DNA of 64,000 bases, taken from positions 2,981,224-3,045,223 of the forward strand of contig CM029367.1 of NCBI GenBank assembly GCA_017165825.1, read 5' to 3'. The DNA is from Hepsetus odoe. Its lineage: Eukaryota > Chordata > Actinopteri > Characiformes > Hepsetidae. The position numbers were made by a program, and so were the translations under genes. The notes beneath the pieces were generated by a model that worked only from the letters and a program-made list of their open reading frames with translations, searched no databases and was not told where the DNA came from. Of this stretch, positions 11,704 to 23,656 are shown piece by piece (within the stretch, counting starts at the first letter, position 1; each line of letters starts with the position of its first letter).

Positions 11704-12579
11704 TCTGGCTCACAGACAGCTAATCCAAAGCATCCCTTTCTACTAACAATGCTTTTCTATGGAGATCAGACATTTGAAACACCTCAAAACATCTGAATTC
11801 ACGAGTGATTTCTGGATACTGCTGGATTTATAGTGTAACTGCCCACCCCGATGTGCAACAGCAGCTCTGGGGCCTCATTTAGTCTTCAATGCCGTGGCAC
11901 TCTAAGCTCAGTGGTCCCTGTTGTTCCACACACATCAATCTCCGAGACATGTCCAGTAGTGCACAGGGACCCCTGAAGATGAGAGCACACTCCAGCTGCC
12001 CTTGTCAGCCCCAGCACTGGCCAATAGTGGAATAACGATGACCTCGGACTCCTCAGTGTTGTTCCTTTATTTTTTAAAATTATTTTTATTCTGATGCCCA
12101 ATCGATACGCCCACAGCCACTTTCAAATCAGCCGCCCAGCGACGAGTGAGAAAAATCACCTGCGACGATGGGAAAATTAAACAGTAATTGGCTTTTAGAG
12201 CTCAGTGCAGCCCATCATGCAGCAGCAAATCCTTTGTTTCCAGCACCCCAGACACACTCTCCAGATTCCTTCCCTTCCAAGAAAGTTTGGCGCTGTTGAG
12301 AACACAACACGGCATCCATTTTTAACAGACAGTGAAGAGCTCAAATAAGAGTCAGAAAAGAGAGAGAAGAAGTAGGATCAAATAGGTGCAGTAAAGCACT
12401 TTTTCGATCTCTCACTATTTCTCTCTCTTTCTCTGCCTTTATAAATGTTTTTTCCACTGAGGGAGCCATGTATGTAGAAATGAAATCACCCTTTACACAA
12501 TGCAAGCGATGTACTAATGACTTTGCATTATGCACATTACAATGGCCCATTTACCCTGGAGAGCTCCACAAGCCCCGTC
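11704..12579. other. nrg3: Unannotated intronic sequence
   Basis: Unique; a CT-rich patch lies near 12400-12440. Confidence 0.55.
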
Positions 12580-12705
12580 CAATTCAGCACCACGGTGGCG
12601 GACAGCTCCCCCTGAGTGGCTGTAATTTCAGCACCGCCTGCGGTGGGACAGCCCCCCATTACTGTAAATCAGCACCAGCTTTCGGTGGACAGCTCATCAG
12701 CCACT
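12580..12705. repeat. 41-44 bp imperfect triplication
   Basis: TTCAGCACC starts at 12583 and 12627 and ATCAGCACC at 12668, each followed by a GGTGG...GACAGC block. CAGCACC and GGTG(G) inside each unit can pair as a short hairpin. Confidence 0.75.
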
Positions 12706-13483
12706 TGTAAAGCACTGCTTGACTCCCCTGACTATCTTCATCCACAACATCACTCTCTTAAGAGCTCCACCGAGGACCAAAATCCAGCTCAATATCAAGT
12801 CTATGTGCTTCCATCTTTGGCCTAACGGTGAGTCTGTACCAAACCTGATTCAGTGGCTGCCGATTTGATTTGAGAGCAATCGGTTTTTTATTAAGAATCA
12901 TCTGGCCTTACTCGGTAAACGGTGATTTGATTCATCCGAAAGCCATTCGACCCCAAGCTGGCATATCGGCTTGCTTTCAAGCTCTCACTCGGTAAGCTTT
13001 GAGACCAGCATGGGTGTGGCGAGTCAGTTGCACTTCTCTGAGTCACACCTGAGCAAGACCCAGAGAAAGATAATGCTATTGAAGTGCACAAATAAGTATT
13101 TAGTAATTATTGAGACTTTTTATTTTCTGATGATTCATTATTAATGATTAATTGAATGAAATGATATTCCAGCCCTGTTACATTTACGGGAAGTGCAAGT
13201 AAAGTTCAATGTAACATTTCTGTTAAGGGTTCAATGCATTTGAACTGCAACTGCTACTGATGCGTGCATGAAATTATAAACAAGCACAACCAGCCAACCA
13301 GCCAGCGCTCCAGATTTATTTACAGTGACATGAATGTTCTTCTTATTTATAGTATTTAACAGAGTGCTTTTAGTTCACAATGAAGCCTGTAAAGACCGAA
13401 ATGGGCTGAAGGCGTCATGCTGCTGCTTTAAAACAAGAGGAAAAAATCATAGCCATGAGAGAGAACAGGAATAAAGGGCATCA
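12706..13483. other. nrg3: Unannotated intronic sequence
   Basis: Unique up to the polypurine tract; no coding signal. Confidence 0.55.
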
Positions 13484-14215
13484 TGAGAGAAGAGAAGAGA
13501 AGAGAAGAGAAGAGAAGAGAAGAGAAGAGAAGAGAAGAGAAGGAGAAGGAAAAAGAACAGAAGAAAAGGGAAGAGAAGAGAAGAGGAGAGAAGAGGAGAG
13601 GAGAGGAGAGGAAAGAAGAGAAGAGAAGAGAGGAGAAGAAGAAAAGGAAAGAGAAGAGAAGAGAAGGAGAAGAAGAAGGGAAGAGAAGAGAAGAAGAAAA
13701 AAAGAGAAGAGAAGGAGAAGGAAAAAGAAGAGAAGAAAAGGGAAGAGAAGAGGAGAGAAGAGGAGAGGAGAGGAAAGAAGAGAAGAGAAGAAAGAGAGGA
13801 GAAGAAGAAAAGGAAAAGAGAAAAGAAGGAAGAAGGGAAGAGAAGAGAAGAAGAAAAAAAGAGAAGAGAAGGAGAAGGGAAGAGAAGAGAAGAAGAAAAG
13901 GGAAGAGGAGAGGAGAGGAAAGAAGAGAAGAGAAGAGAAGAGAAGAAGAAAAGGAAAAGAGAAGAGAAGAGAAGAGAAGAGAAGGAGAAGGAGAAGGAAA
14001 AAGAAGAAGAAGAGGAGAGGAGCGGAAAGAAGAGAAGAGAAGAAAAGAGATGAGAAGAGAAGAGGAGAGAAGAAGAATAGGGAAAGAGAAGAGAAGAGAA
14101 GAATAGGGAAAGGAAAAAGAAGAGAAGGAAAGAAGAGAAGAGAAGAAGAAAAGGGAAAGAGAAGAGAAGAGAAGAGAAGAGAAGAAAAAAGAGGAGAAGA
14201 CAAAAGGTCGAGAGA
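13484..14215 (+). repeat. Polypurine tract of AGAAG/GAGAA repeats
   Basis: About 730 bp almost entirely A and G, with only a few scattered T and C. Built from (AGAAG)n with blocks such as GAGGAGAGGAGAGGA and GAAGGAGAAGGAAAAAGAAG that recur near 13565, 13715 and 13985, showing segmental duplication inside the tract. Long open frames on both strands (Arg/Glu/Lys-rich one way, Ser/Leu/Phe-rich the other) are compositional artefacts. Confidence 0.95.
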
Positions 14216-14650
14216 ACAGAGTGAGAAGTCAAGAAGATATAGACCGAAAAGAGACGAGAACAGAGACGAAAAATGAAAACTACAGAAAAGAAATAAAAAA
14301 GAAAATGATGCAGATCCACAAAGGCAGCTTACGCAATCCCGCCTGCAGAAACAACAGCACACGCAGGCTGCTGATTAACTATTCCTATTTAACATGAACC
14401 TCATTATTGCTGGGAAAGGGGGGAAGGAATGTGATCCGTTTGGTGCAAAGGCGACAAGAGTGAGACAGAGAGAGAGCAGGAAAGAGTGAAGAAAGAAAGA
14501 GTGATGTAGGGCACGACTTTGACCTTGAGAAACGCAGCAGGCAGCAGAGCACGGAGCCTTTCAGACGATCTGAGCAGCTATTTTGTTCCTGATTGAAACG
14601 CGAGGACTTCTCACATTTTTGGTACTGTCCAAGCCAGATGGCTGCTCTCT

Positions 14651-14696
<46 letters not shown>

Positions 14697-15274
14697 CTCG
14701 GTCTCTAAGTCTCTCTGACATACTTCTTAACATCTCACCAAGTGTTTCATCCCAAGTATGTCCATTCTTGGGTACTGCTATGAGGTTGATAAAGCTTTAC
14801 GGGATGCTGGAAAAATCCCATAAAAATCCCACTCAACCTTTCGGGAAGTCCGCATTGTTTAAAGGCAGCTCTACAAAAAGCGATTCAATGAAACGTCACT
14901 TTGAAAAGATCTGCCATGTTGAACTACCAGGAATTACAACAGAACATCTTCCAAAATCCATGCCATCACTTCCAGCTTCTTCTCCAGAAGCATACACAAA
15001 ATACATCTTATGGGGCTTTTCTGCTGGAGTGATATGATGGTGCAGTGTTAAGATAAAAAACGAGGGCTTTTCCACTGACACGTGGATCTGAGCCACACCG
15101 TGAAGAAACGTTTATTTTCTCTGATGTTGTGGCCTGGATTTTCAGGGCCAAAAGAGAAAATAAAAGTAGAAAAGCAAAAAGAAATATGTTTTGTTTGGAT
15201 GAGTAAATTGGGCTCACTGCGTGGTTCCTGGTCCCGGTGGAAAAGCCCCACAAATTCAGTCACAATATAATGTC
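14216..15274. other. nrg3: Unannotated intronic sequence
   Basis: Contains the CT microsatellite and an 89-codon plus-strand frame at 14768-15037 with no recognised family. Confidence 0.5.
14651..14694. repeat. (CT)n microsatellite
   Basis: About 20 dinucleotides, with TTTCT interruptions at its start. Confidence 0.93.
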
Positions 15275-15345
15275 ACAAAGCGGTTCAAATCCCAGACCAG
15301 TAGGTTACCCTGAGGAACCCTTGAGCAAGGTACCGTCCCCTCAAT
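15275..15345 (+). mobile_element. Main-family SINE, central fragment
   Basis: GTTCAAATCCCAGACCAGTA through CAAGGTACCGTCCCCTCA only; both ends are missing. Confidence 0.65.
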
Positions 15346-15794
15346 CGGGAGAAACCCCAAACAGGGTTGGAACTGAACGCAGAACTTAAGGAGGAAAGGC
15401 GCTTACAGTTTACAGTTGATGGTAAGATGGTTCTGCATATCGGCTCCAAAACTGTTCTTTAGAACATTAGCTCGTGTTGAGATTCATTAAACCGATGCTT
15501 TAAAGTAACATCTGTAGGGAAAGGTTCTTGATATCTAGACATATCTAGATCTTACTTCCCATGCTAACTCTTGGATTTAATAGGCTGCAGGTGTGGTAGG
15601 TTGAGGTTGGGACTAGACCCTAGGGAAAGATAAAACTCTGGGACAAGGGTTCTGTGGTAAGTTAGCACTTTTGGTTCTTGTGGGAGTAGAAGTTGCTCTC
15701 AGACAGGTGTTTCCTCCAACACAAAGCCAAAGTTTTAAGGGATATTTAAAACGTGGTTTAAAAAAAGACTATTTGTCACAGCGAACACGCTACG
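15346..15794. other. nrg3: Unannotated intronic sequence
   Basis: A weak GGTTCTT repeat scrap near 15430-15530; otherwise nothing. Confidence 0.5.
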
Positions 15795-15915
15795 ATGCAG
15801 CCATATCCAGCACATTAGGCAGCGATGGGGACGGTAGGAGACAGCAGGAGCAGACCTAGTGGTCTGGGACAGCCTTCCAGTTTTAGTGCCTAGTCTCAAA
15901 CCACTGCCCCATGAT
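15795..15915 (-). mobile_element. Main-family SINE, decayed head and core
   Basis: Inverted core GGCAGCGATGGGGACGGTA then TGGTCTGGGA and CCTAGTCTCAAACCACTG; the tail is absent. Confidence 0.5.
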
Positions 15916-16865
15916 ATGATATCTCACTCAGAAAAACCCTGCATAACACTGAGCAGCACTGCGCTGAAGCAGTGCCCTGGACCTGCATCTCAAGTAACCT
16001 CCTGAGAAGCTCCAATTTTCCATGCAAGACTTATGAGTTGGAGGTCCTTTTAGATGATTTTCCAGCTTGGAAATGGCAAAACTTCCAGTTTCTGAGGAAA
16101 GCGGCGTAAAAACAAGAGCGGTGATAAATCTGGCGCTGTACTTGTCATTCGCAATCCATCCCTCGCTCCCTCATTGCCACGCTCTCCGTGTCCTCCATCG
16201 ATGATTCTCACACTCGCTCAATGTTCCTCACTCTCTCTGTCTCAGTACTGGACGAGACACAGCAGGGGACACCGAGGGAGCCCTCATCAGACACTGCCAC
16301 AGGCCTCGCTTATTTAACGATAAAACATTCTCTCGGCTTCACTTTGCAGGACCCAAACGCACACCCCATGCCTTTAAACATATGTTCCGCTCTATGTGAG
16401 GCGAAACAAGATGGAACTGCCAGCCGTTCAAAGCAGGATTACTCGTCTTAGCACAAAAGCGCCGGCAGATTCAGCCTTCCTTCCGACGACCACAGATTGT
16501 GACAGCAGAGCTCATTTTGGTGAAGCGGCAAAAGAAGCTTCACGACTGCCGCTGATTGCCGAGCAGCTCCCGGTGACAAGAAAAATTTTACGTCGGCCTC
16601 CGCTGCACAATTTCAGTGGGAGATCTGCATTTAACAGCAGGTGCTTTTTTTTTTTTTTTTTTTTTGCCAGTGTCAGCACTGTTTCCCATTCGCTGCTGTG
16701 AACTGGAAACGAATACACATTTAAAAACAACAGACGAGACGGTAGAAGGCCTAAAACTGAACTTTTCATTAGAACTTTAGAACACTTCTGTGGAGGTCAC
16801 TAAACAGAGCTATCTGGATTCATTCGATGTCACCGGACTACTTCCGTACAAATACCATATTTTAA
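15916..16865. other. nrg3: Unannotated intronic sequence
   Basis: Unique, with a 19-base poly-T at 16647-16665. Confidence 0.55.
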
Positions 16866-17045
16866 AGTGAAAGGGAAAGTGACCATTTTCGTCATCGTTC
16901 AACACAGCACAGCACACAGAACCACAACGAAATTACATTTTCCTCTGCATTTACACACCGTGCAGCAGGGGGGCAGTGATGGGGACGGTACCTTGCTCAA
17001 GGGTACCTCGTGGCAAACTACTGGTCTGGGATTCGAACCTACAAT
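16866..17045 (-). mobile_element. Main-family SINE, head-truncated
   Basis: Inverted tail AAGTGAAAGGGAAAGTGACC at left; core GATGGGGACGGTACCTTGCT; ends at the B box (GGGATTCGAACC) with the A box missing. Confidence 0.78.
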
Positions 17046-17174
17046 CCACAGAATTTGGTGCAGCACACTGTATACGTTCTCTTAATCATCTAATATCATT
17101 TTATTCAGAAGAAAATGTTGAAATATGCACCACAAGTACTTTTAAAATAATATAATGTAATTATATATAATTTA

Positions 17175-17740
17175 CAGTAAAAAAAAAATATCATCATTTC
17201 TTCATGTTTGGCTTCTAGCAAGCCAAACTACTATTTTAATGTCTTGTTGAGGAGCAGTTCTCCAGATCTTCCTGAAGGACAGTGTTGTTGTCTCTCATTT
17301 TCAGTGCAGTCTCTGTACCTGAGCAGTTCTCCAGATCTTCCTGAAGGACAGTGTTGTTGTCTCTCATGTTCAGTCCAGTCTCTGTACCTGAGCGGTTCTC
17401 CAGATCTTCCTGAAGGACAGTGTTGTTGTCTCTCATGTTCAGTCCAGTCTCTGTACCTGAGCAGTTTTTGTGTTGGTTAATCCACACAGTGATCTACGTC
17501 TGAACCTTCAAGCAGAACAGAGCGTCTCACTTAAGACACGAAGCAGTGAAGAAACAGGTGCAGATGATTCCAGATGTTCAGGTGATTCGTTTACTGCTGA
17601 TGCTGAACGCTGAGTGGGTGGAACTCCTTTATTGAGAACCTTGTATCTTTAGACGCTTCGCTGCCTGGAGCACTCAAACACTTCTGTTCCCGTTTCTTTC
17701 ATTTAATCAACTCAGTTCAGTTAAGACAAGGCGTTAAATA
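17175..17740 (-). mobile_element. Tc1-related non-autonomous element with 69-bp minisatellite, 3 units
   Basis: Opposite orientation to the 4.9 kb copy. Three 69-bp units occupy about 17255-17465, followed by the shared unique arm (to about 17710). The left end retains a piece of the terminal repeat (CATTTCTTCATGTTTGGCTT near 17196). Copy number differs from the other copies, so the array has expanded or contracted after or during dispersal. Confidence 0.75.
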
Positions 17741-18285
17741 GCATTTCAGCCCAGGAATCATTAACATGCTGCTCTTCCAGAGCGTGGAAAAATCAAGCAA
17801 ATATGTGATGATAACAGAGTGATTTCAATATCATCACTCAACACATTATTAAGTTTAAGTTATATTAGTTTCAGTTTCTTCATTGCTGCATTGGAACCTG
17901 CTACTTTTGATCATTTTTCTGTTCCTTTAGGGCAAAAACTCTGTCTTTATCTCTCATTCACAGTTGCTATAATACTTCACTTCCAAGGTCAATTGATTGA
18001 GCTGTTCAATACTTCTTCCTTCACCAGCAGTATATATTCCATTGCTTCAATATATTTCAGTGGATTGCAAATCAATTTACAAAACCTGATAGGTGTGCAG
18101 GTTTTAGTGCCTACGTGGTGATTTTTCTTATTGCAGACATACTTGTTGACATGACACATTCAGAGCAGACGTTTTTCAAAAGGAGGTGGTTCTCAAGCCT
18201 CACTGACTGATAGCAGCTCAACACTGAACAAACTGGGAGGGTACCAGTTCATTTGAAAACAGTAATATAGGGATTCATTCATTAT
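17741..18285. other. nrg3: Unannotated intronic sequence
   Basis: AT-rich. The 100-codon frame 17819-18121 is hydrophobic but unrecognised, and fits AT-rich chance sequence. Confidence 0.5.
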
Positions 18286-18515
18286 GCAGCGGTGGCCTAG
18301 TGGTTCGGCAGTCGGCCCCAGGATCAGAAGGTCATTGGTTCGAATCTCAGACCAGTAGGTTGCCCTGAGGTACCCTTGAGCAAGGTACTGTCCCCGTCAC
18401 TGCTCCCTGGGTGCTTTCACTAGCTGCTGCACGTGTGAGTGTGGGTAAAAAGCAGAGGTGTAATTTCACTGCGGTTCACGATGACGGTAATAGTCACTTT
18501 CATTTCACTTTCACT
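18286..18515 (+). mobile_element. Main-family SINE, near full length
   Basis: Well-kept A box (GGCCTAGTGG) and B box (GGTTCGAATCTC); core and CACTTTCATTTCACTTTCAC tail present. Confidence 0.85.
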
Positions 18516-20994
18516 ATTTGATTGTATTTATCAAAAGGATCTGAAATGATTGGCATTCGACCAGAGGAGAGGCCAATAGAGGGCCTGCAGAATGGGCAAA
18601 ATCAGCAAGCAGGCAAACACTTCTAAAAATTTCTTCATTTGAAAAGTTGATCGTTGCATAAAAAATCACGGATGGAGCTGCTAGCGACTACTGGCATCCA
18701 GAGGACCATCAGATTTTCTTCCTCTGGACCAAAGGCGATGGCTTGATTGATTTTAGAAGCTGCCAGCGACCGGTGAGTCGGAGAAGACAAAGGATCGCGC
18801 TGTAACACAAAGAAACGAAACTTGACTTCTCTTTCCAGTCCTCTTCACTCGCTCTTTACTCTCCGTCCCTCACCTACACAATGACATCCCCGGTAGTCAT
18901 GACGACCCGCACTTCTCACATTCCTTTGCAAAGATTTCAGAAAGAGGCTCCCACTTCTCATCGCTTGTCAGCACATGAATCTTGGCCAGCCTCGGCCACG
19001 GATCTCCCCGGCTCCAGAACGCTCCCAGCCGAAGGCAGCCGTTCAATCAATACAAAACAAAGATATGCTGCAATATCCATTTCCCACAGCATCGATGCTT
19101 TTTCACTTACAGCAGATGAGAACTTATATGTTACCATCAGGCATCCGATTGGTAACCTTTCAGCGTGTAACTTGTTTTTATATGACAAAACACGGAACGT
19201 GATCTGTCATAGCTGTCGAAAGGGCAAAGGCTAATGGGTTTCCTACCAGTGTTCTCTTTCCAACATGCTTTCTTTTCTCCCCACAAGTCACTCGACTTCG
19301 CTTCGTGCACTGTGGATCATATCGAGCCCCTCCCACTCTCACACGTTCTGTAAGATCCTGACACCAGCAGCCTGTTATCTCACCCTTAAAAATAGACTAG
19401 CACGAGTGTATCTCTGCAGACGCACCTCTCCTACTGACAATAAACGTGTTGTTGCTGGCATATGGGGAGCGCTATGGAGGAAGACCAAGAAATAATGCAT
19501 ATATATAAATAGCATCCATCACTATACACCTTATTTTGCAGTCTTTTGGATCTTTTTTTTTACAGAAAAACCATGTATTATGAGGCTGGGATTTTTATTG
19601 ATGCCACAGAACAAAGCAGAAAAACCTCCTTTTTAATGTTTTCTAATATTGTAATTATTATTATTATAATAGATTACAATTGATTATTTCTAATAATTAG
19701 GAAGCCTAAGGAGACATCAATGGTCCTAAAGTTTCATGATGATGTAGTATGTATATATTCAGTCCAGCTCCTGAAGTCCTAAATAATCCAAGGACACAGC
19801 AAGGACATTTTTCGGAATTTTAATATTTGCATCCTTTCTGAATGAAATGGGTTAGGTACGATAAGCATGACGTTGAAAGTGACACGGGGAGATCCCGCAA
19901 TGGCTTTTCATCAACACAAACTGGAAAAAAGGTCAGAATTAAGATGGTTTTCTTCACGGGTTGGAGGCAGGATGTAGGCGCGAGTACAGACTTTATTAAA
20001 TACGAAAATCAAAAAAAAGAGAACTAAACATCAACAGCAAAGAAGACAACAGAGATCCAGCGAAGACAAACTCGGGAAAAGGTTCACTTACACAGCAGAT
20101 GAATGAGGGGACTCAAGGAGGAGACGTGAATGAAGAACAGGTGTCCAGGGGCAGGACCTGGGCGGGGACCAGAGAGGCCTGACGGTGCTCCTAACACGAC
20201 CGTATTTGATAAAAATGGTGAATTCGTTGGCTTTAAAGAAAAACAACTCTTTGGGAAGCCACTCTCGTCCGTTTTCTATTTCGTCCCTGATGTCCTCCTC
20301 CAGATTTTTCATTGTAGGGTGAGACCGAGTGGATTTTATTAATGCAAATTCACAGACAAACAAACAGACCCCCATGGAGTGGACATGGCTGCTTGCACAC
20401 AATCACATAAGTAAAATCAAATCATGGATGACAAAAGGCATCAGATCCGATGCTTTACCTTCAGGAAGCGTTGAGTGGATTACACAGAGACGTGGTGTAA
20501 TTAGGCAGCGAACGAGTGGAAAATTAAACGGCGCTTGTGTTCGGGCCCCAGGGCCAGCGCTGCAATTGATTTCATCAATCTGCATAGTCATGCGTCGATG
20601 CAGAGCGACGTCAGGCGGGAGCGCCGTGCGAGTTTGTGTACGTGCGGGTGGCATTCAGTAGGTCATCGTCATGGCAACGTTTCAGCGGGAAGGGTCAAAG
20701 CCCAATCAAAGCAGAATGTCACTTATTCAAAGCGGGGATGGGGGCGAAAAAGACAGGAGCAAAGAGCAAGCGCTTGTGTTTGTGGCCTTGCCAACCGCTA
20801 ATGAGGTGAACAGGCCCATTCAATAAGAGTAACGGGACATTTTTTCTTTTTCTTTTTTTTTTACACAAAAGGATAATTAGGCATTCCTTAAAAGCAAGCA
20901 CACAATGTGAGTGAAAGAACAGCGAAAACAAAACAGTGAAGATGCCGAGGTAAGCAACGTGTCCAGCGTTCTACACACCATTCAGCATATGTGA
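18516..20994. other. nrg3: 2.5-kb repeat-poor intronic sequence
   Basis: No transposon or microsatellite except short AT-rich stretches (19640-19700). Repeat poverty in such a repeat-rich intron makes 18850-19480 and 20180-20700 possible conserved non-coding sequence; this cannot be tested here. Confidence 0.45.
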
Positions 20995-21217
20995 AGTGAA
21001 AGTGAAGCAGAAGTGACCATTATGACGAAATGCATCCTCTGCTTTTCAGCTACACACACCGTCCAGCAGGGGGCAGCCATATCCAGGACCTGGGGAGCAG
21101 TGATGGGGATGGTACCTTGCTCGAGGATCCCACAGGGCAACCTACTGGTCTGGGATTCAAACCCACTCCTTCCGAAGCTGGGGTCAAATCCCTAACCACT
21201 AGGCCACCGCTGCCCCT
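20995..21217 (-). mobile_element. Main-family SINE, full length, inverted
   Basis: Inverted tail GAAGTGAAAGTGAAGC at left, core GATGGGGATGGTACCTTGCT, head ending CCACTAGGCCACCGCTGCCC at right. Confidence 0.85.
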
Positions 21218-21305
21218 GAGGTAGCCTTGAGCGAGGTACCGTCCTCGGCACTGCTCACCGGGTGCTGGATATGGGCTTCACTGCTGGACAGTGTGTGTGG
21301 GTTAA
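21218..21305 (+). mobile_element. Main-family SINE fragment head-to-head with its neighbour
   Basis: Starts directly at CTGAGGTAGCCTTGAGCGAG and runs to GTGTGGGTTAAATTGAGAAG. It faces away from the full copy on its left, making an inverted pair. Confidence 0.7.
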
Positions 21306-23446
21306 ATTGAGAAGAACACCTAATGTTCAGGAGCTGAAAATCTGCTGTTTCTCCTTCTAGCAGAGACCACGTGAGTCCTCGGACCAAACCCCCACCACAG
21401 CCTGACCGCAGCCCGGGCTGCACTGTTTACTGGGAAAAGAAACACATATAGCAATCTTGAGTTTGATTCATTTCCCAGATCCATCTGTCGTGGAATTTTG
21501 CGCGATGAGAAGTCAGCTGACATTTTCCAAAGATGTGTAAAAATAAGCGCGCTGGTATATTCAGGTATTATATATTGGTTTATATATTGATTTTGCACTG
21601 CTGGAGACTAAAAGAATAATCGAGATCCTGCGGATAACCCAATTAAAATTCTCCGTAAACGGTGGATGTATTTTTCTTCTCTATACTATAATGGGGTGCA
21701 CATATCGATTCCTGCTCTCACCATTTCGACCCTGCAATAACTCAACAAGACTACAGCCAACAATGCACACACACACACACACACACACACACTTACATTC
21801 CAGCCCAAAGCATTCTTTCTTTCTTACAGAAGGAAGGCCATTGCCTCGTTTTCAATTATTATCCATTTTTTTTGCTGAATTTAATAAGATCAGTTTCAGG
21901 TATTTCTCAGTTAAATGTCAAGAAAATGTCCTTTCTTTGCCATTATAAATGTCCCCTAAAATGGTCTACATGGAATGATGTAGAAGGCCTGCCCTGAAGT
22001 TTTAAGATAAACTCTAAAAGAAACTAAGCCTCGTGCATTAAATCACCAACATAAACTAACCAGATTTAAATCAGACCTTACCTTCTGGTTATAATTAACA
22101 CAAACGCTCCATCTAAACACCTCAATCTGAATAAAAAAAAAAAAAACGAGTGAAAAATGGAGAGAGTGCTTCATATCCAATCAAAGAAAGGCAGTTCTCT
22201 AAACAGCAACTTCTAATTCCACCAAAGAGTTTCAAACACTGAAAAAACTCAACATGGGAGGACAAATCGAAACTTGTTGGAAAATGTTGAAGACCATGCG
22301 CTTAAGAGCGAAATCCAGTCTAACAAAAGTCATTCGACCTCGTTTTACGACTTTACAGACAAAGTAAAGAGAAAACAGGTTTAAATTAGGGCGGGATTTC
22401 GCTCTTCCTTCACTCCGGATGAAGTTAAGGCTGACTTGATCATTTCTTGGAAGACTGCTTTCTCCATGTGGATATGGTGATGTAGGTGTTGGTGCCTAAA
22501 TACTCAGTTTGTCCTTTGCATTACATTACATGATATGTTCTTCCGAGAGCAGCATGGAGAGATCATGTGACCATGGCGAAAAGAAAGGGTTTGGCAAAGT
22601 AAGCCAAAAATGTCAGCTGGCCTGCTCCTCTTCACAGGCTCCAGTTGGAGACCAACACATTAATGGCAACCACAGATGCTCTGCTACAGCAGATACCATG
22701 AATCACGCCAAACAAATCCATCTAGGGAGACGAATCCAGGACGTCCTACAGCTGTTCTGATAAACGCCATGTTAGATCACGGTTGACCCTTCAATCAGAA
22801 TGATTTCAATCAGACTGACAGAAGTGTCAAGCAATCCAGTGCATCTGATTTGGATTCAAGCAGAGCTGAAGATATGTTCAAGCTCAGCAGGAGAGATGGC
22901 ACCAGTCTGGTTTATCAGGAACAGAGCTGATAAAAAATCTAGTGTGAAATATTGCAGGACTGCCTTGTATCGCCATGTAAAAACAGCAGTAGCTTCATAT
23001 GGAATGAGGTGAACTAGTAGAGTTTCAGTTGAATTGAGTGTTTGAGCAGGTTCAGCATAACGTTTTAGTAAACAGCTGGTAGAATCATCCATAATAGATT
23101 TCATCGGGAGCCCTTATGGCTCATTGTTGAAGACCAGCCCTAGAGTTCGACGGTAAAAAAAAAAAAAAAATGCATGGCTTTTCACTTTGGAGGATCCATA
23201 AAATGGAAAACTAATGTACCCGTGCTTTCTCTACATATTTTGATGTAGTATGTAAACAAAGTTTTAACATGTGCCATTAATTTCCCAGTCCCTCCAGTCT
23301 ATATGTGGAAACTAAGCTGCTGGGAGCTCCAAAAAAAAACAAAAAAACAATGTATTTACATATCGCTGAATATTTTAGCTGCTCTTTCACACTCAAGACT
23401 GCTTTTAAAACAAGGCACACGGGCCATTTACATATTCCAGCCTTAA
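21306..23446. other. nrg3: Unannotated intronic sequence
   Basis: CA microsatellite at 21764 and poly-A runs at 22134 and 23157; otherwise unique and non-coding by inspection. Confidence 0.5.
21764..21792. repeat. (CA)n microsatellite
   Basis: About fourteen perfect dinucleotides. Confidence 0.93.
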
Positions 23447-23656
23447 AGCGGTGGTCTAGTGGTTATGTGGGAAGATCATGGGTTCCAATCCCAGTCCACT
23501 GGGTTGCCCTGAGGTACCCTTGATCTCAAGGGTCTACTGGTATCGCCCCCAACACTGCTCCCATTGCAGGACGGTGTATATGTGTTAAATACTTTTAATT
23601 GTGATTCACTGTGTGCTGTGTTCAGAATGACAGCACGTCACTTTCACTTTCACTTA
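23447..23656 (+). mobile_element. Main-family SINE
   Basis: Head GCGGTGGTCTAGTGGTTA with B box GGGTTCCAATCCC; the core carries a small insertion (CTCAAGGGTCTACTGG); tail CACTTTCACTTTCACTT. Confidence 0.8.

Noticed and set aside
13447..14362. Three 207-293 residue open frames on both strands
   Set aside because: All lie in the polypurine tract and consist of Arg/Glu/Lys or Ser/Leu/Phe runs; composition alone explains them.
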